From assembly GCF_002135345.1 (NCBI RefSeq), contig NZ_NEGI01000006.1, positions 1-64,000 on the forward strand: a DNA stretch of 64,000 bases, given 5' to 3'. Below, piece after piece: positions 46,770 through 56,565 of the stretch; position 1 is the first letter of the stretch, and each line of letters starts with the position of its first letter. The DNA comes from Acinetobacter sp. ANC 4648. GTDB taxonomy: Bacteria > Pseudomonadota > Gammaproteobacteria > Pseudomonadales > Moraxellaceae. Position numbers and translations under genes: made by a program. The notes under the pieces were generated by a model, which saw only the letters and a program-made list of their open reading frames with translations, was not told the origin of the DNA and did not search any database.

Positions 46770-48095
46770 TTATGGATGCGGATAAACTTTAGGAAGTTTG
46801 ACCAATACACTTAATCCCCCCAACTCACTACTATACGCAAAGGTTAATTGACCACCCAATTGTTGTATAGCTTTATCGACAATAGATAGACCTAAACCAC
46901 TGCCCACTTCTAAATGATGATAAACACGATAAAAACGCTTTAACACCTTATCGTACATCTCTACATCTATACCCGGCCCACTGTCTTCTATTTGCACATA
47001 CGCATTATTTTCGACATCTTCAAATACTGAAATATTAATAATGCCCGAGGGTGGCGTATATTTAATTGCATTATCAATCAAATTAAAAATAATTGAATGA
47101 ATTGATTGCTCAATACTTTGCATTTCAATTAGTTCATTGCGTTCAAAACCCAGATCAATCTCTTTTTCCATGGCCAAATTCATCAATTGCTCAACACAAT
47201 TCAGCGCCACATCATTCAACTTAAACTTGGTAATTTGAACATCGTGACTTAAGGTCGAATCTTGTTTAGCTAATGATAAAAGTTGCGATACCAAATGCTG
47301 CATTCGCGCTAAACCTTTACTTAAATTCACCAAATTTTCCTCATCTGGAAATTGGCTCATTAAAATTTTAGTTTGTAAATTTAGTGCTGTAATCGGTGTT
47401 CTTAATTCATGTGCAGCATCTGCAACAAATTGCCTTTGTTCCTGCTGTGCTAATGAAATCCGTTCAAATAAATGATTCATTTCATTGATAGTAGGAACCA
47501 ACTCCTCAGGATACTGCGTATTTTGGATAGCAAGCAAAGAGTTTGAATCACGTTGGGCCAGTTCAGATTTAAAATCATCCAATGGTTTTAAACTACGTCG
47601 AATAATATAAATTAGACCGAATAAGGCAAATGGAATAATCATTAAATAAGGTAAAAACATGGTCACAGCAAATTCTAAAGCCAAATGCTGTCTAACCTTT
47701 TTCTGCTGACTGACTTGAACTTGAAAGTCTTTGGTCGGCAATACATAGGTAATCCAATCCCCATGTACCGACGATTGGGAATAGAAACCTGCCTTTTGTT
47801 TCGGTTCAACTAAAAGGTGATGCTCGTGCGTGACATCTGTTCGATCAGCATACGCCCAAACATCGACAAATAAATCTTCCTCATGATAGCGCTTATGCTG
47901 ATCAAAATTACTTTGTAAAGGACGAGCATTTTGCGCCACACGTTCTGCCAAATACTCCATTTGTGCATCCAAAATTTCATTTATTTCTTCAAGAGAAATT
48001 TTGTATGCAGCCGTAATCAAAATGCAGCCCAATATCACACTAAAAATAGAAGTGTAACGAATGAGCTTTCTTTTTAAGGAATAATGTGTCGTCAT
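46770..48095 (-). CDS. pmrB: Sensor histidine kinase PmrB
   Basis: The sensor of the PmrAB two-component system; in A. baumannii, PmrB mutations cause colistin resistance by raising pmrC expression. The 441-residue protein has two membrane spans (about 13-33 and 150-170) flanking a periplasmic sensor domain. A HAMP-like linker follows, then HisKA with the phospho-accepting His in ADAAHELRTPITAL (about 228), and HATPase boxes NLIDNAIKYTP (N), DSGPGID and GSGLGLSIV (G2, about 400). It is 5 nt downstream of pmrA. No residue change linked to resistance can be judged without a reference for this species. Confidence 0.95.
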   Translation of the reverse strand: MTTHYSLKRKLIRYTSIFSVILGCILITAAYKISLEEINEILDAQMEYLAERVAQNARPLQSNFDQHKRYHEEDLFVDVWAYADRTDVTHEHHLLVEPKQKAGFYSQSSVHGDWITYVLPTKDFQVQVSQQKKVRQHLALEFAVTMFLPYLMIIPFALFGLIYIIRRSLKPLDDFKSELAQRDSNSLLAIQNTQYPEELVPTINEMNHLFERISLAQQEQRQFVADAAHELRTPITALNLQTKILMSQFPDEENLVNLSKGLARMQHLVSQLLSLAKQDSTLSHDVQITKFKLNDVALNCVEQLMNLAMEKEIDLGFERNELIEMQSIEQSIHSIIFNLIDNAIKYTPPSGIINISVFEDVENNAYVQIEDSGPGIDVEMYDKVLKRFYRVYHHLEVGSGLGLSIVDKAIQQLGGQLTFAYSSELGGLSVLVKLPKVYPHP

Positions 48096-48100
48096 ATGAC

Positions 48101-48790
48101 CTATACTTTTTGTGGTTGTCCTAACCGATACCCCAAACCACGAATGGTTCGAATAATATCCTTGCCTAATTTAGTCCGAATATGATGCACATAAACCTCA
48201 ATTGTATTGCTGTTCACTTCACTATCAAAATCGTAAAGTTTGTCTTCTAAATTCGACTTCGAGAAAATTTTGTTGGGATGTGTCATTAAGGGAATTAGAA
48301 TCGCCCATTCACGATTGGATAATTCAACTTGCTCACCTTTAAGTGTCGCAATATGTTGATCAACATCTAAAACCACATCACCATTCCGCAAAATATTCGA
48401 CTCTTGCCCCTGTTGCTGGGTATTCCCACCACTCACACGGCGCAATAATGCATGAATACGTGCTACAAGCTCATCAAACTCATAAGGTTTAATGAGATAG
48501 TCATCTGCGCCAAGATTTAATCCATCCACTCGATTTTGCAATTGATCCCGTGCTGAAATAATCAGTACCGGAATAGCCACCCTTTGACGAATTTGTTTCA
48601 GCACTTGCATGCCATCCATCATCGGCAAACCTAAATCTAACAAGACCAAATCAAACGTATTTTGCGTTAATTGCTTTAAACCATCGAGGCCATTATTGAC
48701 CCATTCAACTTCGAACTGATGAAATCTGAGTAACGTCATGGTGGACTCAGCAATCATAAAATCATCTTCAATCATTAGGATTTTAGTCAT
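48101..48790 (-). CDS. pmrA: Response regulator PmrA (OmpR family)
   Basis: A 229-residue DNA-binding response regulator. The receiver domain has the acidic pocket IEDDF, phosphorylation site LLDLGLPMMDG (Asp about 52) and the lysine in LIKPYEF; the C-terminal winged helix reads SNREWAILIPLMTHPNKIFSK and IRTIRGLGYRLGQ. It closely resembles A. baumannii PmrA, with a different linker (GGNTQQQG). The frame opens at 48811, but an AAAGGAGG ribosome site precedes ATG 48790, so that start is used. It controls pmrC/lipid A modification. Confidence 0.96.
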   Translation of the reverse strand: MTKILMIEDDFMIAESTMTLLRFHQFEVEWVNNGLDGLKQLTQNTFDLVLLDLGLPMMDGMQVLKQIRQRVAIPVLIISARDQLQNRVDGLNLGADDYLIKPYEFDELVARIHALLRRVSGGNTQQQGQESNILRNGDVVLDVDQHIATLKGEQVELSNREWAILIPLMTHPNKIFSKSNLEDKLYDFDSEVNSNTIEVYVHHIRTKLGKDIIRTIRGLGYRLGQPQKV

Positions 48791-48807
48791 GGATTGATTT
48801 CCTCCTT

Positions 48808-50469
48808 TCAACTATGCGATACACATTGATGCAACATATTGTTATTTTGATCAATAACACGGCTTTGAATATCTAATAAACTCAATAAGCTTGGGAACAG
48901 ATTATCTTGGCTGAGTACTTTGGCCTTTTGTTTTTCTAAACAATTAATCTGCGTTGTAGCATTAGTTTTCCATGTATCTGAAAACCACATCATCATTGGA
49001 ATATGGGTCTGTTGACTTGGTGCAATCGCATAAGGTGCACCATGTAAATACATACCATGTTCACCAGTTGATTCACCATGATCAGATAAATACCAAAATG
49101 CAGTTTTATACTTTGGTTGATTCTTCAATGTTTCTATGACTTGATTTAAAATATGATCGGTGTACACAATCGTATTATCATAAGAGTTGATTAAAGCTTG
49201 CGGTGAACACCCCTGAATGGCGTTGGTACTACACGTCGGTTTAAAGTGTTGGAATTCGGCAGGTGCACGTTTGTAATAGGCAGGACCATGGCTTCCCATT
49301 TGATGTAATACCACCAAATGTGGTGTTTCATCATTTTTAGCCAGACTCGTAATATACTGATCTAAGCTCTCTACCAAAATTTCATCTAAACACTCACCAT
49401 CCTTACACCATTTTTGTTTGAGCGGTTCTGGAATAATGAACTGTTCGACACGGTCACAAGTGCCTTTACAACCTGAATTATTATCAATCCATGTGACTTT
49501 ATAACCAGCACGCTTTGCAACATCGAGTAGACCTTCACGATGACTGGCCAATTGTTCATCATAATCTTTACGTGGCATACCCGAAAACATACAGGGTACA
49601 GATACAGCTGTTGCAGTACCACAAGAACTGACTTGAGTAAAATTGACTAAACCGACTTGTTTCGATAATTCTGGATTGGTATTTTTTGCATAACCATTTA
49701 AAGAAAAACTTTCTGCACGCGCAGTTTCACCAAGAACTAACACGACCAATTTAGGTAGATTTGGTGTTGTAGTTTTTGCAGCTATATGCGCATCCTCTCC
49801 ATAAGTAATTAAAGGTAAATCTTTTTTAGGTGCTTTTTTATGATAATAAGAATAAGTTGAAGCAATAGTATTTTGTGGTGAAATCATGCCTTTCAGTTCA
49901 CGATGTTCACGAAAAATAGCTGCATAATCAACATAGAATATAAATAACAAACTTGCAATAACTGCAAAAGATGCAACAATATTGGCTAATTTTTTGAGCA
50001 GTGCTTTACCAATACTATCAGGTTTAATTTTAACCCAAAGAATTGCCACAATCGGCAAAATTACAAAAAATAGCGTCCAGATAAAAAATTGCGGTGACAA
50101 CAAATCGACCACTTCTGATGGATCAGTTTGCATCATATTTTGCACTTGATCGGGTGAAATCACCACGCCCAATGAATTCACAAAATAGGCACTAAATCCA
50201 CCAATAAATACCAATAGAATTGCGACTACTTTACTGGTCCATTTCCATCCGAGTATATGTAAGATCAGATTGTACAAAGCAATTAAAACGCATGCCGTCG
50301 CGATTAAGAATAAATTTGCCTTAATGCCCTGATATGGCGTAAGTGATTCTATTTTCTTTAAAAAATCAAAATTAAGAATTAATCCGAGCCAAATTGCTAA
50401 AATAAAATGGAATGCGGTTTGAGATAAAATAATTTCACGTTGTTTTATGCGCTGGATAAAATTTAGCAT
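48808..50469 (-). CDS. pmrC: Lipid A phosphoethanolamine transferase PmrC (EptA)
   Basis: A 553-residue inner-membrane enzyme that adds phosphoethanolamine to lipid A phosphates, lowering negative charge and polymyxin binding. The N-terminal about 180 residues hold five membrane spans. The periplasmic sulfatase-like domain has the nucleophile Thr region SCGTATAVSVPCMFSG, the zinc ligands around YLSDHGESTGEHGMYLHGAP and paired cysteines (CKGTC, WCKDGEC). A preceding GTG at 50472 is possible. It is first in the operon pmrC-pmrA-pmrB. Confidence 0.96.
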   Translation of the reverse strand: MLNFIQRIKQREIILSQTAFHFILAIWLGLILNFDFLKKIESLTPYQGIKANLFLIATACVLIALYNLILHILGWKWTSKVVAILLVFIGGFSAYFVNSLGVVISPDQVQNMMQTDPSEVVDLLSPQFFIWTLFFVILPIVAILWVKIKPDSIGKALLKKLANIVASFAVIASLLFIFYVDYAAIFREHRELKGMISPQNTIASTYSYYHKKAPKKDLPLITYGEDAHIAAKTTTPNLPKLVVLVLGETARAESFSLNGYAKNTNPELSKQVGLVNFTQVSSCGTATAVSVPCMFSGMPRKDYDEQLASHREGLLDVAKRAGYKVTWIDNNSGCKGTCDRVEQFIIPEPLKQKWCKDGECLDEILVESLDQYITSLAKNDETPHLVVLHQMGSHGPAYYKRAPAEFQHFKPTCSTNAIQGCSPQALINSYDNTIVYTDHILNQVIETLKNQPKYKTAFWYLSDHGESTGEHGMYLHGAPYAIAPSQQTHIPMMMWFSDTWKTNATTQINCLEKQKAKVLSQDNLFPSLLSLLDIQSRVIDQNNNMLHQCVSHS

Positions 50470-50653
50470 CACTCTAATTACATTGTTTTTCAGACACTTT
50501 AACTTAATCTATCAAACTTAAATAGAGCTTAATATGATTTTATCCAGAAAATATATCTCCCCGTAATCATCATTATCCCTTTTATTTTTAGCACGATAAA
50601 CTATTTCTAACCGATTCAATATTTGAAAATTTCTGCTTAGAATAAAAATTAAT

Positions 50654-51031
50654 TCATGTATATAAATTTACCCATCCAAACTGCTTAATATTCACTTTGC
50701 CATTTAGTAAATAGATTCCCTCTGCTGCCAATTTAATTTGCTGAATGTTTTCACCTTGTGCATTGAGCTTATTCAAACTAATTTTTCCTTGCGCATTAAT
50801 TACTCTATACCAAGGTATATCCACATCAGACTCTAATTTTTTTAAAACATATCCAACCAATCGAGCATGTTTAGGTAGACCTGCCATTTTCGCTATTTGT
50901 CCATAACTAGCGACTTTTCCATAAGGAATTCGGCTAATCACTTCTAAAATCTGTCTAGTAAGTTCATTTGAAGTGGCCTGTTTTAAGTTTGGCATCAGAT
51001 TGACTCGAAAATGACTGGATTTAAAATTCAT
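50654..51031 (-). CDS. Alkyltransferase-like (ATL) DNA repair protein
   Basis: A 125-residue protein with the MGMT DNA-binding fold: IPYGKVASYGQIAKMAGLPKHARLVGYVL, then DIPWYRVINAQGKIS. In true O6-alkylguanine transferases the site reads PCHR; here Cys is Trp and His is Tyr (PWYR, near residue 72). That is the mark of ATL proteins, which bind O6-alkylguanine without removing it and hand the lesion to nucleotide excision repair. ATG 51031 is used; ATG 50995 (MPNLKQ) is another possible start. Confidence 0.88.
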   Translation of the reverse strand: MNFKSSHFRVNLMPNLKQATSNELTRQILEVISRIPYGKVASYGQIAKMAGLPKHARLVGYVLKKLESDVDIPWYRVINAQGKISLNKLNAQGENIQQIKLAAEGIYLLNGKVNIKQFGWVNLYT

Positions 51032-51104
51032 GCAAATGCATTTGGTTAAATTTTATATTAAGTTAAGACTTACTTAAACATCAAAAACAACAAGAGGATT
51101 GCAC

Positions 51105-52076
51105 ATGAAAAGGGCTTTTTCAAAACTATTTCTAACGGTTGCGTTATCTTTCGGTACTATTACACTTTCAGCCATTTCCACCAGTATCAATGCCGCTGCA
51201 AATATTGATATACAAAGCGTCCTTCAACAAGAACGCGAGTGGGCTGGTTTGCAAACCAAACGCCTCAAAGTTGGAGATATTGACTGGGCTTATAGTGAAG
51301 GTGGACAAGTTGGGAAACCCACCCTCATCCTCGTGCATGGTTTAGCTGGTAGCCGAGATAACTGGAATCGCTTTGCTCGTAACCTGACCCCATATTATCA
51401 TGTGGTGATTCCAGATTTGCCAGGTCAAGGTGATAGTCGAGTCCCTGCAGATTTTGAATATTCTATTCCCAATATGACAGAAAAATTACGTCGTTTTGCA
51501 GAAGCAGCTAAAGTTGAAAAAGATGCCCATATTGCGGGCCATTCTATGGGAGGGGCAATTGCTCTACTCTATACCGCACAATATCCTATAGACACTAAAT
51601 CATTATTCTTAATTGATAGTGCTGGCGTGTTTAAAACGGGTAATACACCTTACTTAAAAGATCCAGCAACACTTCGAAATATAGTAGTCTCTAAACCCGG
51701 AGATTTGGATCGTCTATTAAAAATATCAACTCACCTACCACCTTTTATTCCAAAAGAACTAAAAGAATCTCAAGAAAAAATGATGATCTCGCAATCTGTG
51801 AATACATCTAAGTTAGTGGAGCAGCTAATTTTGATGTCTAAAGTATATACTCCTGATAGTTTTGCAATTGCAACCCGTGTCATTGATCAACCTGTGTTAA
51901 TAGCATGGGGAGAGAAAGATCAGATTATTAATGTTGAAGCAGCTGCTGAGTTAAAAAGTCTACTCAAAAATGCTCAAGATCCGATTATCCTCAAAGGTGT
52001 TGGTCATATGCCAATTATGGAGCAAGAGCAATTACTGGTTCAGCCTTATCTGAACTTCTTGAACAAATCCAAATAA
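51105..52076 (+). CDS. Exported alpha/beta hydrolase (lipase/esterase-like)
   Basis: A 323-residue protein with an N-terminal signal peptide (about residues 1-28, cleaved near SINA/AAN). The mature part is an alpha/beta hydrolase: oxyanion-loop HGLAGSRDNW, nucleophile GHSMGG with Ser near 150, the acid Asp near AWGEKDQI and the catalytic His in GVGHMP. It resembles lipase-like and 2-hydroxymuconate-type hydrolases; the substrate is unknown. AGAGGATT precedes ATG 51105. Confidence 0.9.
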   Translation: MKRAFSKLFLTVALSFGTITLSAISTSINAAANIDIQSVLQQEREWAGLQTKRLKVGDIDWAYSEGGQVGKPTLILVHGLAGSRDNWNRFARNLTPYYHVVIPDLPGQGDSRVPADFEYSIPNMTEKLRRFAEAAKVEKDAHIAGHSMGGAIALLYTAQYPIDTKSLFLIDSAGVFKTGNTPYLKDPATLRNIVVSKPGDLDRLLKISTHLPPFIPKELKESQEKMMISQSVNTSKLVEQLILMSKVYTPDSFAIATRVIDQPVLIAWGEKDQIINVEAAAELKSLLKNAQDPIILKGVGHMPIMEQEQLLVQPYLNFLNKSK

Positions 52077-52276
52077 AGATCAACCCTTCATAAGCCAAGT
52101 GAAACTTAATTTGCTTGGCTTGTACTTCTACTTATTCGTAATACATTCTGCAGCTTTCGCTATCTTGCTAACGTCTGAAGCTTAAATTATCGTCTAGCCT
52201 TGCTCACAGGCCTTACACTACTTATAATTATAAAAATATTATTCAATATATAACAAATATTTGTGTGAGATTATTA

Positions 52277-53242
52277 ATGAATGGATCATCATCTGAACAT
52301 GAAGTTCTCAACTGTTTTCAAACTCAGCTCACGCCACTTTCCGATAATTTAACCGAAATGCTCAATGAACATTTTAGTCATCAAACCGAACGACGTGGCT
52401 GTGGCTTTACACAAGCCACACGAGTGATTGCAGAGTTTATTAACCTAGCAGCAGATGAAACTGACTTTAAAGACTTTAAAATTTTTAGTAATTACGATAC
52501 TAAACGTTTAAGAACCATCCTCAGTACGGCTAAATCCTATGGCCTAGAACTCAAAACTTGGCGTAATTTAGATTTAAATCATGAGGTGCAATTATTTCTT
52601 GCACAGAAATCCCAAAATAATCTTTTTTATAATACTTTAGCAGCTGAAGTTCAATCTCAAAGTCAATTACGAAGTATTGCTCAGGGTGTAAAACTTGAAG
52701 AAAGCAAACTGATTTGTGATTTTTTAGAAGATATTATCTTGAGAAAGCATGATTCAACACTGATAGAACTTAAAAGTTTAGTTGAAAAACCCAAAGTCGG
52801 CTCATGCCCAATGGCTGAAAACTTTTTTCTCAAAATCGCACATCGAAAGTTTCTTAGACACGGTTTAATCAATATTTTTGTGAATGATCAGAATCAACCT
52901 ATTCTCATTGAAAAAGTCAAAATGGGGGATGATCATTCCTGTATTAATTTAGTCCCATTAATTATGAATGGTATCCGTATTCCAGAAGGAAGCTTATTCT
53001 CGGTTCGATATAATGAGGACACCATTCAAAAAATCGCGAATAAAACATACAAAGGATTTGTCATTCCCCTTTCAGAAGTTGACGGTTTTTGGTTTTTAAG
53101 ATTAACCACACTCGCGATCTCTCCCGAAAATAGACAACGTGCATTTACCTCTCATTTTAAACAACAAATTGATAATGGATTGTTTAGTCCTGGCACCACA
53201 CAACTAGCTCAATTAAAAAGCGTTGCTTTAGAACAAATTTAG
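52277..53242 (+). CDS. Protein of unknown function, in operon with HDAC-family gene
   Basis: About 321 residues, soluble, without a family I recognise. There is no signal peptide or membrane span. Cysteines (QTERRGCGF and GSCPMAEN) and a C-terminal region with KVKMGDDHSCINLVPLI look ordered. An in-frame GTG at 52265 is possible; ATG 52277 has GAGA at good spacing. It ends 12 nt before the histone-deacetylase-family gene, so the two are co-transcribed, and it may supply or modify the substrate of that enzyme (inference only). Confidence 0.65.
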   Translation: MNGSSSEHEVLNCFQTQLTPLSDNLTEMLNEHFSHQTERRGCGFTQATRVIAEFINLAADETDFKDFKIFSNYDTKRLRTILSTAKSYGLELKTWRNLDLNHEVQLFLAQKSQNNLFYNTLAAEVQSQSQLRSIAQGVKLEESKLICDFLEDIILRKHDSTLIELKSLVEKPKVGSCPMAENFFLKIAHRKFLRHGLINIFVNDQNQPILIEKVKMGDDHSCINLVPLIMNGIRIPEGSLFSVRYNEDTIQKIANKTYKGFVIPLSEVDGFWFLRLTTLAISPENRQRAFTSHFKQQIDNGLFSPGTTQLAQLKSVALEQI

Positions 53243-53254
53243 ATTAGGTATTGA

Positions 53255-54127
53255 ATGATGTTGAAAGCTTGCTATTCCCCACGGTACTTTGCTCAAACGC
53301 ATACCAATAGTATGGAAAAATTGACTGCAGTCGCCGAGGTTTTAGAGCAACAGCAACTTGCAGATTTAGTCGACCCAGAAAGTATTGATCATAAAATTTT
53401 ATATTCAATTCATGATCCAAATTATGTCAAAGCATTTATGACAGGTAAAAAACCACTCGCCACGACACAAGGTTTTAAAAATTGGACCCCGCAATTTCGT
53501 GAAGCGATTTTATCCATTCAAGCGGGCCAATTGGTCGCAGCAAGTATTGCATTCAAAAAAGGGATTTCTGCCAATATTGCCCAAGGCTTTCATCATGCTG
53601 TGTATGAACGTGGTAATGCATATTGCACTTTTAATGGTATCGCTTTAATTGCCAAGCAATTTCCAGATAAGAACATTTTTGTCCTCGACTGTGATCAGCA
53701 TGGTGGCAATGGTACGGCAGAATATACACAAAGCATTACTAATTTATATAATTTTAGTATTTATGCTTTGGCTTTTGGTTGTACATCGTCTGAACGGAGT
53801 TTAACGCGACATATTCATAATAAAAAAGGCTCTTTTGATCAGTATGCTGAAGCAATTGTGGAAGGTTTTGAACATGCTTTGGATTGGCAAGCAGATTTAA
53901 TTATTTATCAAGCGGGTATGGATTGCCATCAGAATGACCGCTGTGGTTCTAAGTGGTTCACCACTGAAATGCTCTACCAACGTGATTTAATGGTCTTTAA
54001 ACTCGCTAAAAAATACAACATTCCAATTATGTTTGTCTTGGCGGGTGGTTATCAAAAACTTGATGATTTAGTCCCGTTACATGTGAATACTTTTAAAGCG
54101 GCCAATCGAATCTATTTCAACTTTTAA
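53255..54127 (+). CDS. Histone deacetylase-family protein (deacetylase-like amidohydrolase)
   Basis: A 290-residue member of the arginase/deacetylase fold. It has the catalytic His pair in QGFHHAVYERG (about 110), metal ligands in DCDQHGGNGT (Asp and His, about 147-150) and the second metal Asp in GMDCHQND (about 225). The usual DxHHGNG motif is DQHGGNG here, with the second His replaced by Gly. Bacterial relatives deacetylate acetylpolyamines, acetoin-linked or unknown amides. It shares an operon with the unknown gene just upstream. Confidence 0.88.
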   Translation: MMLKACYSPRYFAQTHTNSMEKLTAVAEVLEQQQLADLVDPESIDHKILYSIHDPNYVKAFMTGKKPLATTQGFKNWTPQFREAILSIQAGQLVAASIAFKKGISANIAQGFHHAVYERGNAYCTFNGIALIAKQFPDKNIFVLDCDQHGGNGTAEYTQSITNLYNFSIYALAFGCTSSERSLTRHIHNKKGSFDQYAEAIVEGFEHALDWQADLIIYQAGMDCHQNDRCGSKWFTTEMLYQRDLMVFKLAKKYNIPIMFVLAGGYQKLDDLVPLHVNTFKAANRIYFNF

Positions 54128-54146
54128 TGAAGAAAAAACCACACAT

Positions 54147-54175
54147 AAAAATGAAGGCCTAGCACCTTCATTTTT
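54147..54175. terminator. Terminator between the HDAC-family and antiporter genes
   Basis: AAAAATGAAGG, loop CCTAGCA, CCTTCATTTTT: an 11-bp stem with A and T tracts, usable from both converging genes. Confidence 0.9.
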
Positions 54176-54200
54176 ATTTACATGAGATCTAGATAGCAGT

Positions 54201-55700
54201 TTAAAAGTTATGGGGATTTTCCAAACGCTTCACTTCTTGTGCTTTATCTGGATGATGTACCGCTGCAACCCCATCTTCTGTCTTTTGATCAACCAGAGCT
54301 TCTGGGTTATAAATCGTAATGGTTTCATTTCCGAATGCATCTTCACCCACAATATATTGAAAGCCTTTACGATTCATACGATGACATAACCGTTGATACC
54401 ACCCCTTAAAACCATCCTGAGGTTCATTCGGATTGTAATAAAATGCATTCATGACTGCTGGTAAACCCAGTCCACAAACAATTCCCGAAAGTAAAACACT
54501 AATAAAAGTATAACCAATTAAAATACTACTGTACTCACGTAATTCTGGAACGTTGGCTACCGCGAGAATTAATGCCAGTGAAATACCACCACGCACACCG
54601 CCCCAAGACAAAATAGTCAGACTACCGTTATAACTTTTATGCCGAAAACTTGGGAAAAATGCGAAAGCGAGGAAGTTAGCGGCAAAACGAGAAAGATGTA
54701 AAGCCACAAAGGCAAATATACCGCCTAAAATCATACTGGTACTTAAATCAAGAATGAAAATTTCTAAACCAATCAAGGTAAATAGAAATGAATTGATAAT
54801 ACCTTCGACTGTATGCCAAAAATGATTTACTTCACGAATTTCTCGTTCTTGTAAAATTTCTTTCCATTTATTTCCAACAATCAACCCCCCAATGACACAG
54901 GCAATCGGTGCAGAAGCATGTGCAAATAAAGCCACTAAATAAGAACCACAAGCCAGTAATGCCGTGGTTAAAATTAAGGATTCCATTTCATGTTTACCAC
55001 GCAGTAAACGTAAAATCCCCAATCCAAAGGCCCAACCAATAATCACTGCAACTACTATTTCATAGAGCAAGGTTTGTAAAGTTGTGAGCAGACTAAAATG
55101 TTCGCCTTCTAAAACATTTAACAAAGTCATAAAAACGGCGATACACATTGCATCATTAAACAGCGATTCACCTTCTAACTTAACAATTAAATGATGTGGT
55201 GCACGTACCGAGCTTAAGACACCCTTAATGCCAATGGGATCTGTCGCACCCAATGCCGAACCGAGTAAAAGTAAAATTAAGATAGGAACTGGATTGCCAA
55301 TTAAATATTGAAAACCAAACACCATCCCCGCAAAAAACAAAGCACACAGCACCAGCGCAATAGTGGCCAAGATCGTAATTGGCTTCCAAAAGACTTTTAA
55401 ATCAGAGACTCTGAACTTTAAAGCCGAAGAGGTTAAAATAAAACAAATCACACCATTGACTAAAAAATCATAAAAATCGATATTGCGTACCGCTTCTTCA
55501 ATATTATGGATATTAATGGAGATAAATTGATTGCCATTTAGTAGACTTGCTCCCCACTGCAAAATAAAAACGAAAACTGCCGAAACGAGAGGAACACCTA
55601 TAGCCTGAGGAAACCCCAAAATTCGTTTATTAAAAATTGTCGTCGCAATGGATAATGCAAAAACTACTGTAAATACTTGAAGAAAGAAATAATTGCCCAT
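54201..55700 (-). CDS. Na+(K+)/H+ antiporter, CPA1 (NhaP) family
   Basis: A 499-residue cation/proton antiporter with about 12 membrane spans and a C-terminal cytoplasmic tail of about 90 residues. The family core is seen in GSALGATDPIGIKGVLSS and the following KLEGESLFNDAMCIAVF (the acidic cation-binding helix), with GGVRGGISLALIL in the later span. Sodium, potassium or both may be carried. It likely maintains internal pH and salt balance. It is divergent from the unknown gene at 55950. Confidence 0.93.
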   Translation of the reverse strand: MGNYFFLQVFTVVFALSIATTIFNKRILGFPQAIGVPLVSAVFVFILQWGASLLNGNQFISINIHNIEEAVRNIDFYDFLVNGVICFILTSSALKFRVSDLKVFWKPITILATIALVLCALFFAGMVFGFQYLIGNPVPILILLLLGSALGATDPIGIKGVLSSVRAPHHLIVKLEGESLFNDAMCIAVFMTLLNVLEGEHFSLLTTLQTLLYEIVVAVIIGWAFGLGILRLLRGKHEMESLILTTALLACGSYLVALFAHASAPIACVIGGLIVGNKWKEILQEREIREVNHFWHTVEGIINSFLFTLIGLEIFILDLSTSMILGGIFAFVALHLSRFAANFLAFAFFPSFRHKSYNGSLTILSWGGVRGGISLALILAVANVPELREYSSILIGYTFISVLLSGIVCGLGLPAVMNAFYYNPNEPQDGFKGWYQRLCHRMNRKGFQYIVGEDAFGNETITIYNPEALVDQKTEDGVAAVHHPDKAQEVKRLENPHNF

Positions 55701-55949
55701 GCGAACCCTAATATTGCTTTTTCATTAAGTTAATAAAATATCGAACATTTCTAAATCGAATCCCCAAATGAAAACCATTTAAAAACCTCATAATTTTACA
55801 AGCAATAGCGAATTTAATCTGAAATAGATAAGTTTTTTAACATAAAACTGAAAAGTAACGGATCATGCATTAATGCAGCTTAAATATTTGCAAATATTCT
55901 GATTTATTTTAGGATAGCGTCTTTCCAAACTTATAGATGACATCTGCCC

Positions 55950-56495
55950 ATGAACATCAAAACGGTATTCCGCTCTTTTTATGCGGCGATCATCTTTATA
56001 ATTACCCTGATACTAATTTGGACGAGCATCGTAAAAGCACAGGAAGTTTTGCAAGCTAACCATGTTCAACCGAGATCATTTAGTCTCCAGTCGAATGAAA
56101 AAATTGAATATCGACTAAGTAGTCAACGCTCTAAATCCGATCAGAATATTTATGTACACATTCCTAACCAAGGCTATATTGTAAAAATCAGTTGTGCTCA
56201 CTATTTACAAGATATTTGTACAGACGTGGATAATCAAAACCAATCCAGAAAAATTTTAAATCTAGATTTAGTCGCTTATAAGCACAATGTTTATATTAAA
56301 AATTTAAAATATATCAACACAGAAACTATGCAACAAAAAGCAATCCAATATACTGAGCAACAAATCCGTGATTTTTACAACACTGATATTCAAAACTTAA
56401 AGTATCAATTATTTAGTATGGTTCTTTTTAGTTTATTTGCCCTATATGTTAGTTTTAGAGTTCTGCGGAATTTTAAGAGCTTTTTGGCTAAATAA
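55950..56495 (+). CDS. Membrane protein of unknown function, two spans
   Basis: A 181-residue protein. An N-terminal span (about 13-30, AIIFITLILIWTSIV) and a C-terminal span (about 155-172) flank a predicted periplasmic domain containing two cysteines, ISCAHYLQDIC, that may form a disulfide. The arrangement could anchor a periplasmic domain by both ends. No family is recognised, and it has its own terminator. Confidence 0.6.
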   Translation: MNIKTVFRSFYAAIIFIITLILIWTSIVKAQEVLQANHVQPRSFSLQSNEKIEYRLSSQRSKSDQNIYVHIPNQGYIVKISCAHYLQDICTDVDNQNQSRKILNLDLVAYKHNVYIKNLKYINTETMQQKAIQYTEQQIRDFYNTDIQNLKYQLFSMVLFSLFALYVSFRVLRNFKSFLAK

Positions 56496-56522
56496 AAAAG
56501 AGAGCTATCACTCTCTTTCTTT
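56494..56522. terminator. Terminator between the two-span gene and the metallopeptidase
   Basis: AAAGAGAG, loop CTATCA, CTCTCTTT, with A and T runs. Suited to both converging genes. Confidence 0.8.
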
Positions 56523-56565
56523 AAAATTTCCCATCATTAATGGAATGTATCGATTTTAACAATGC

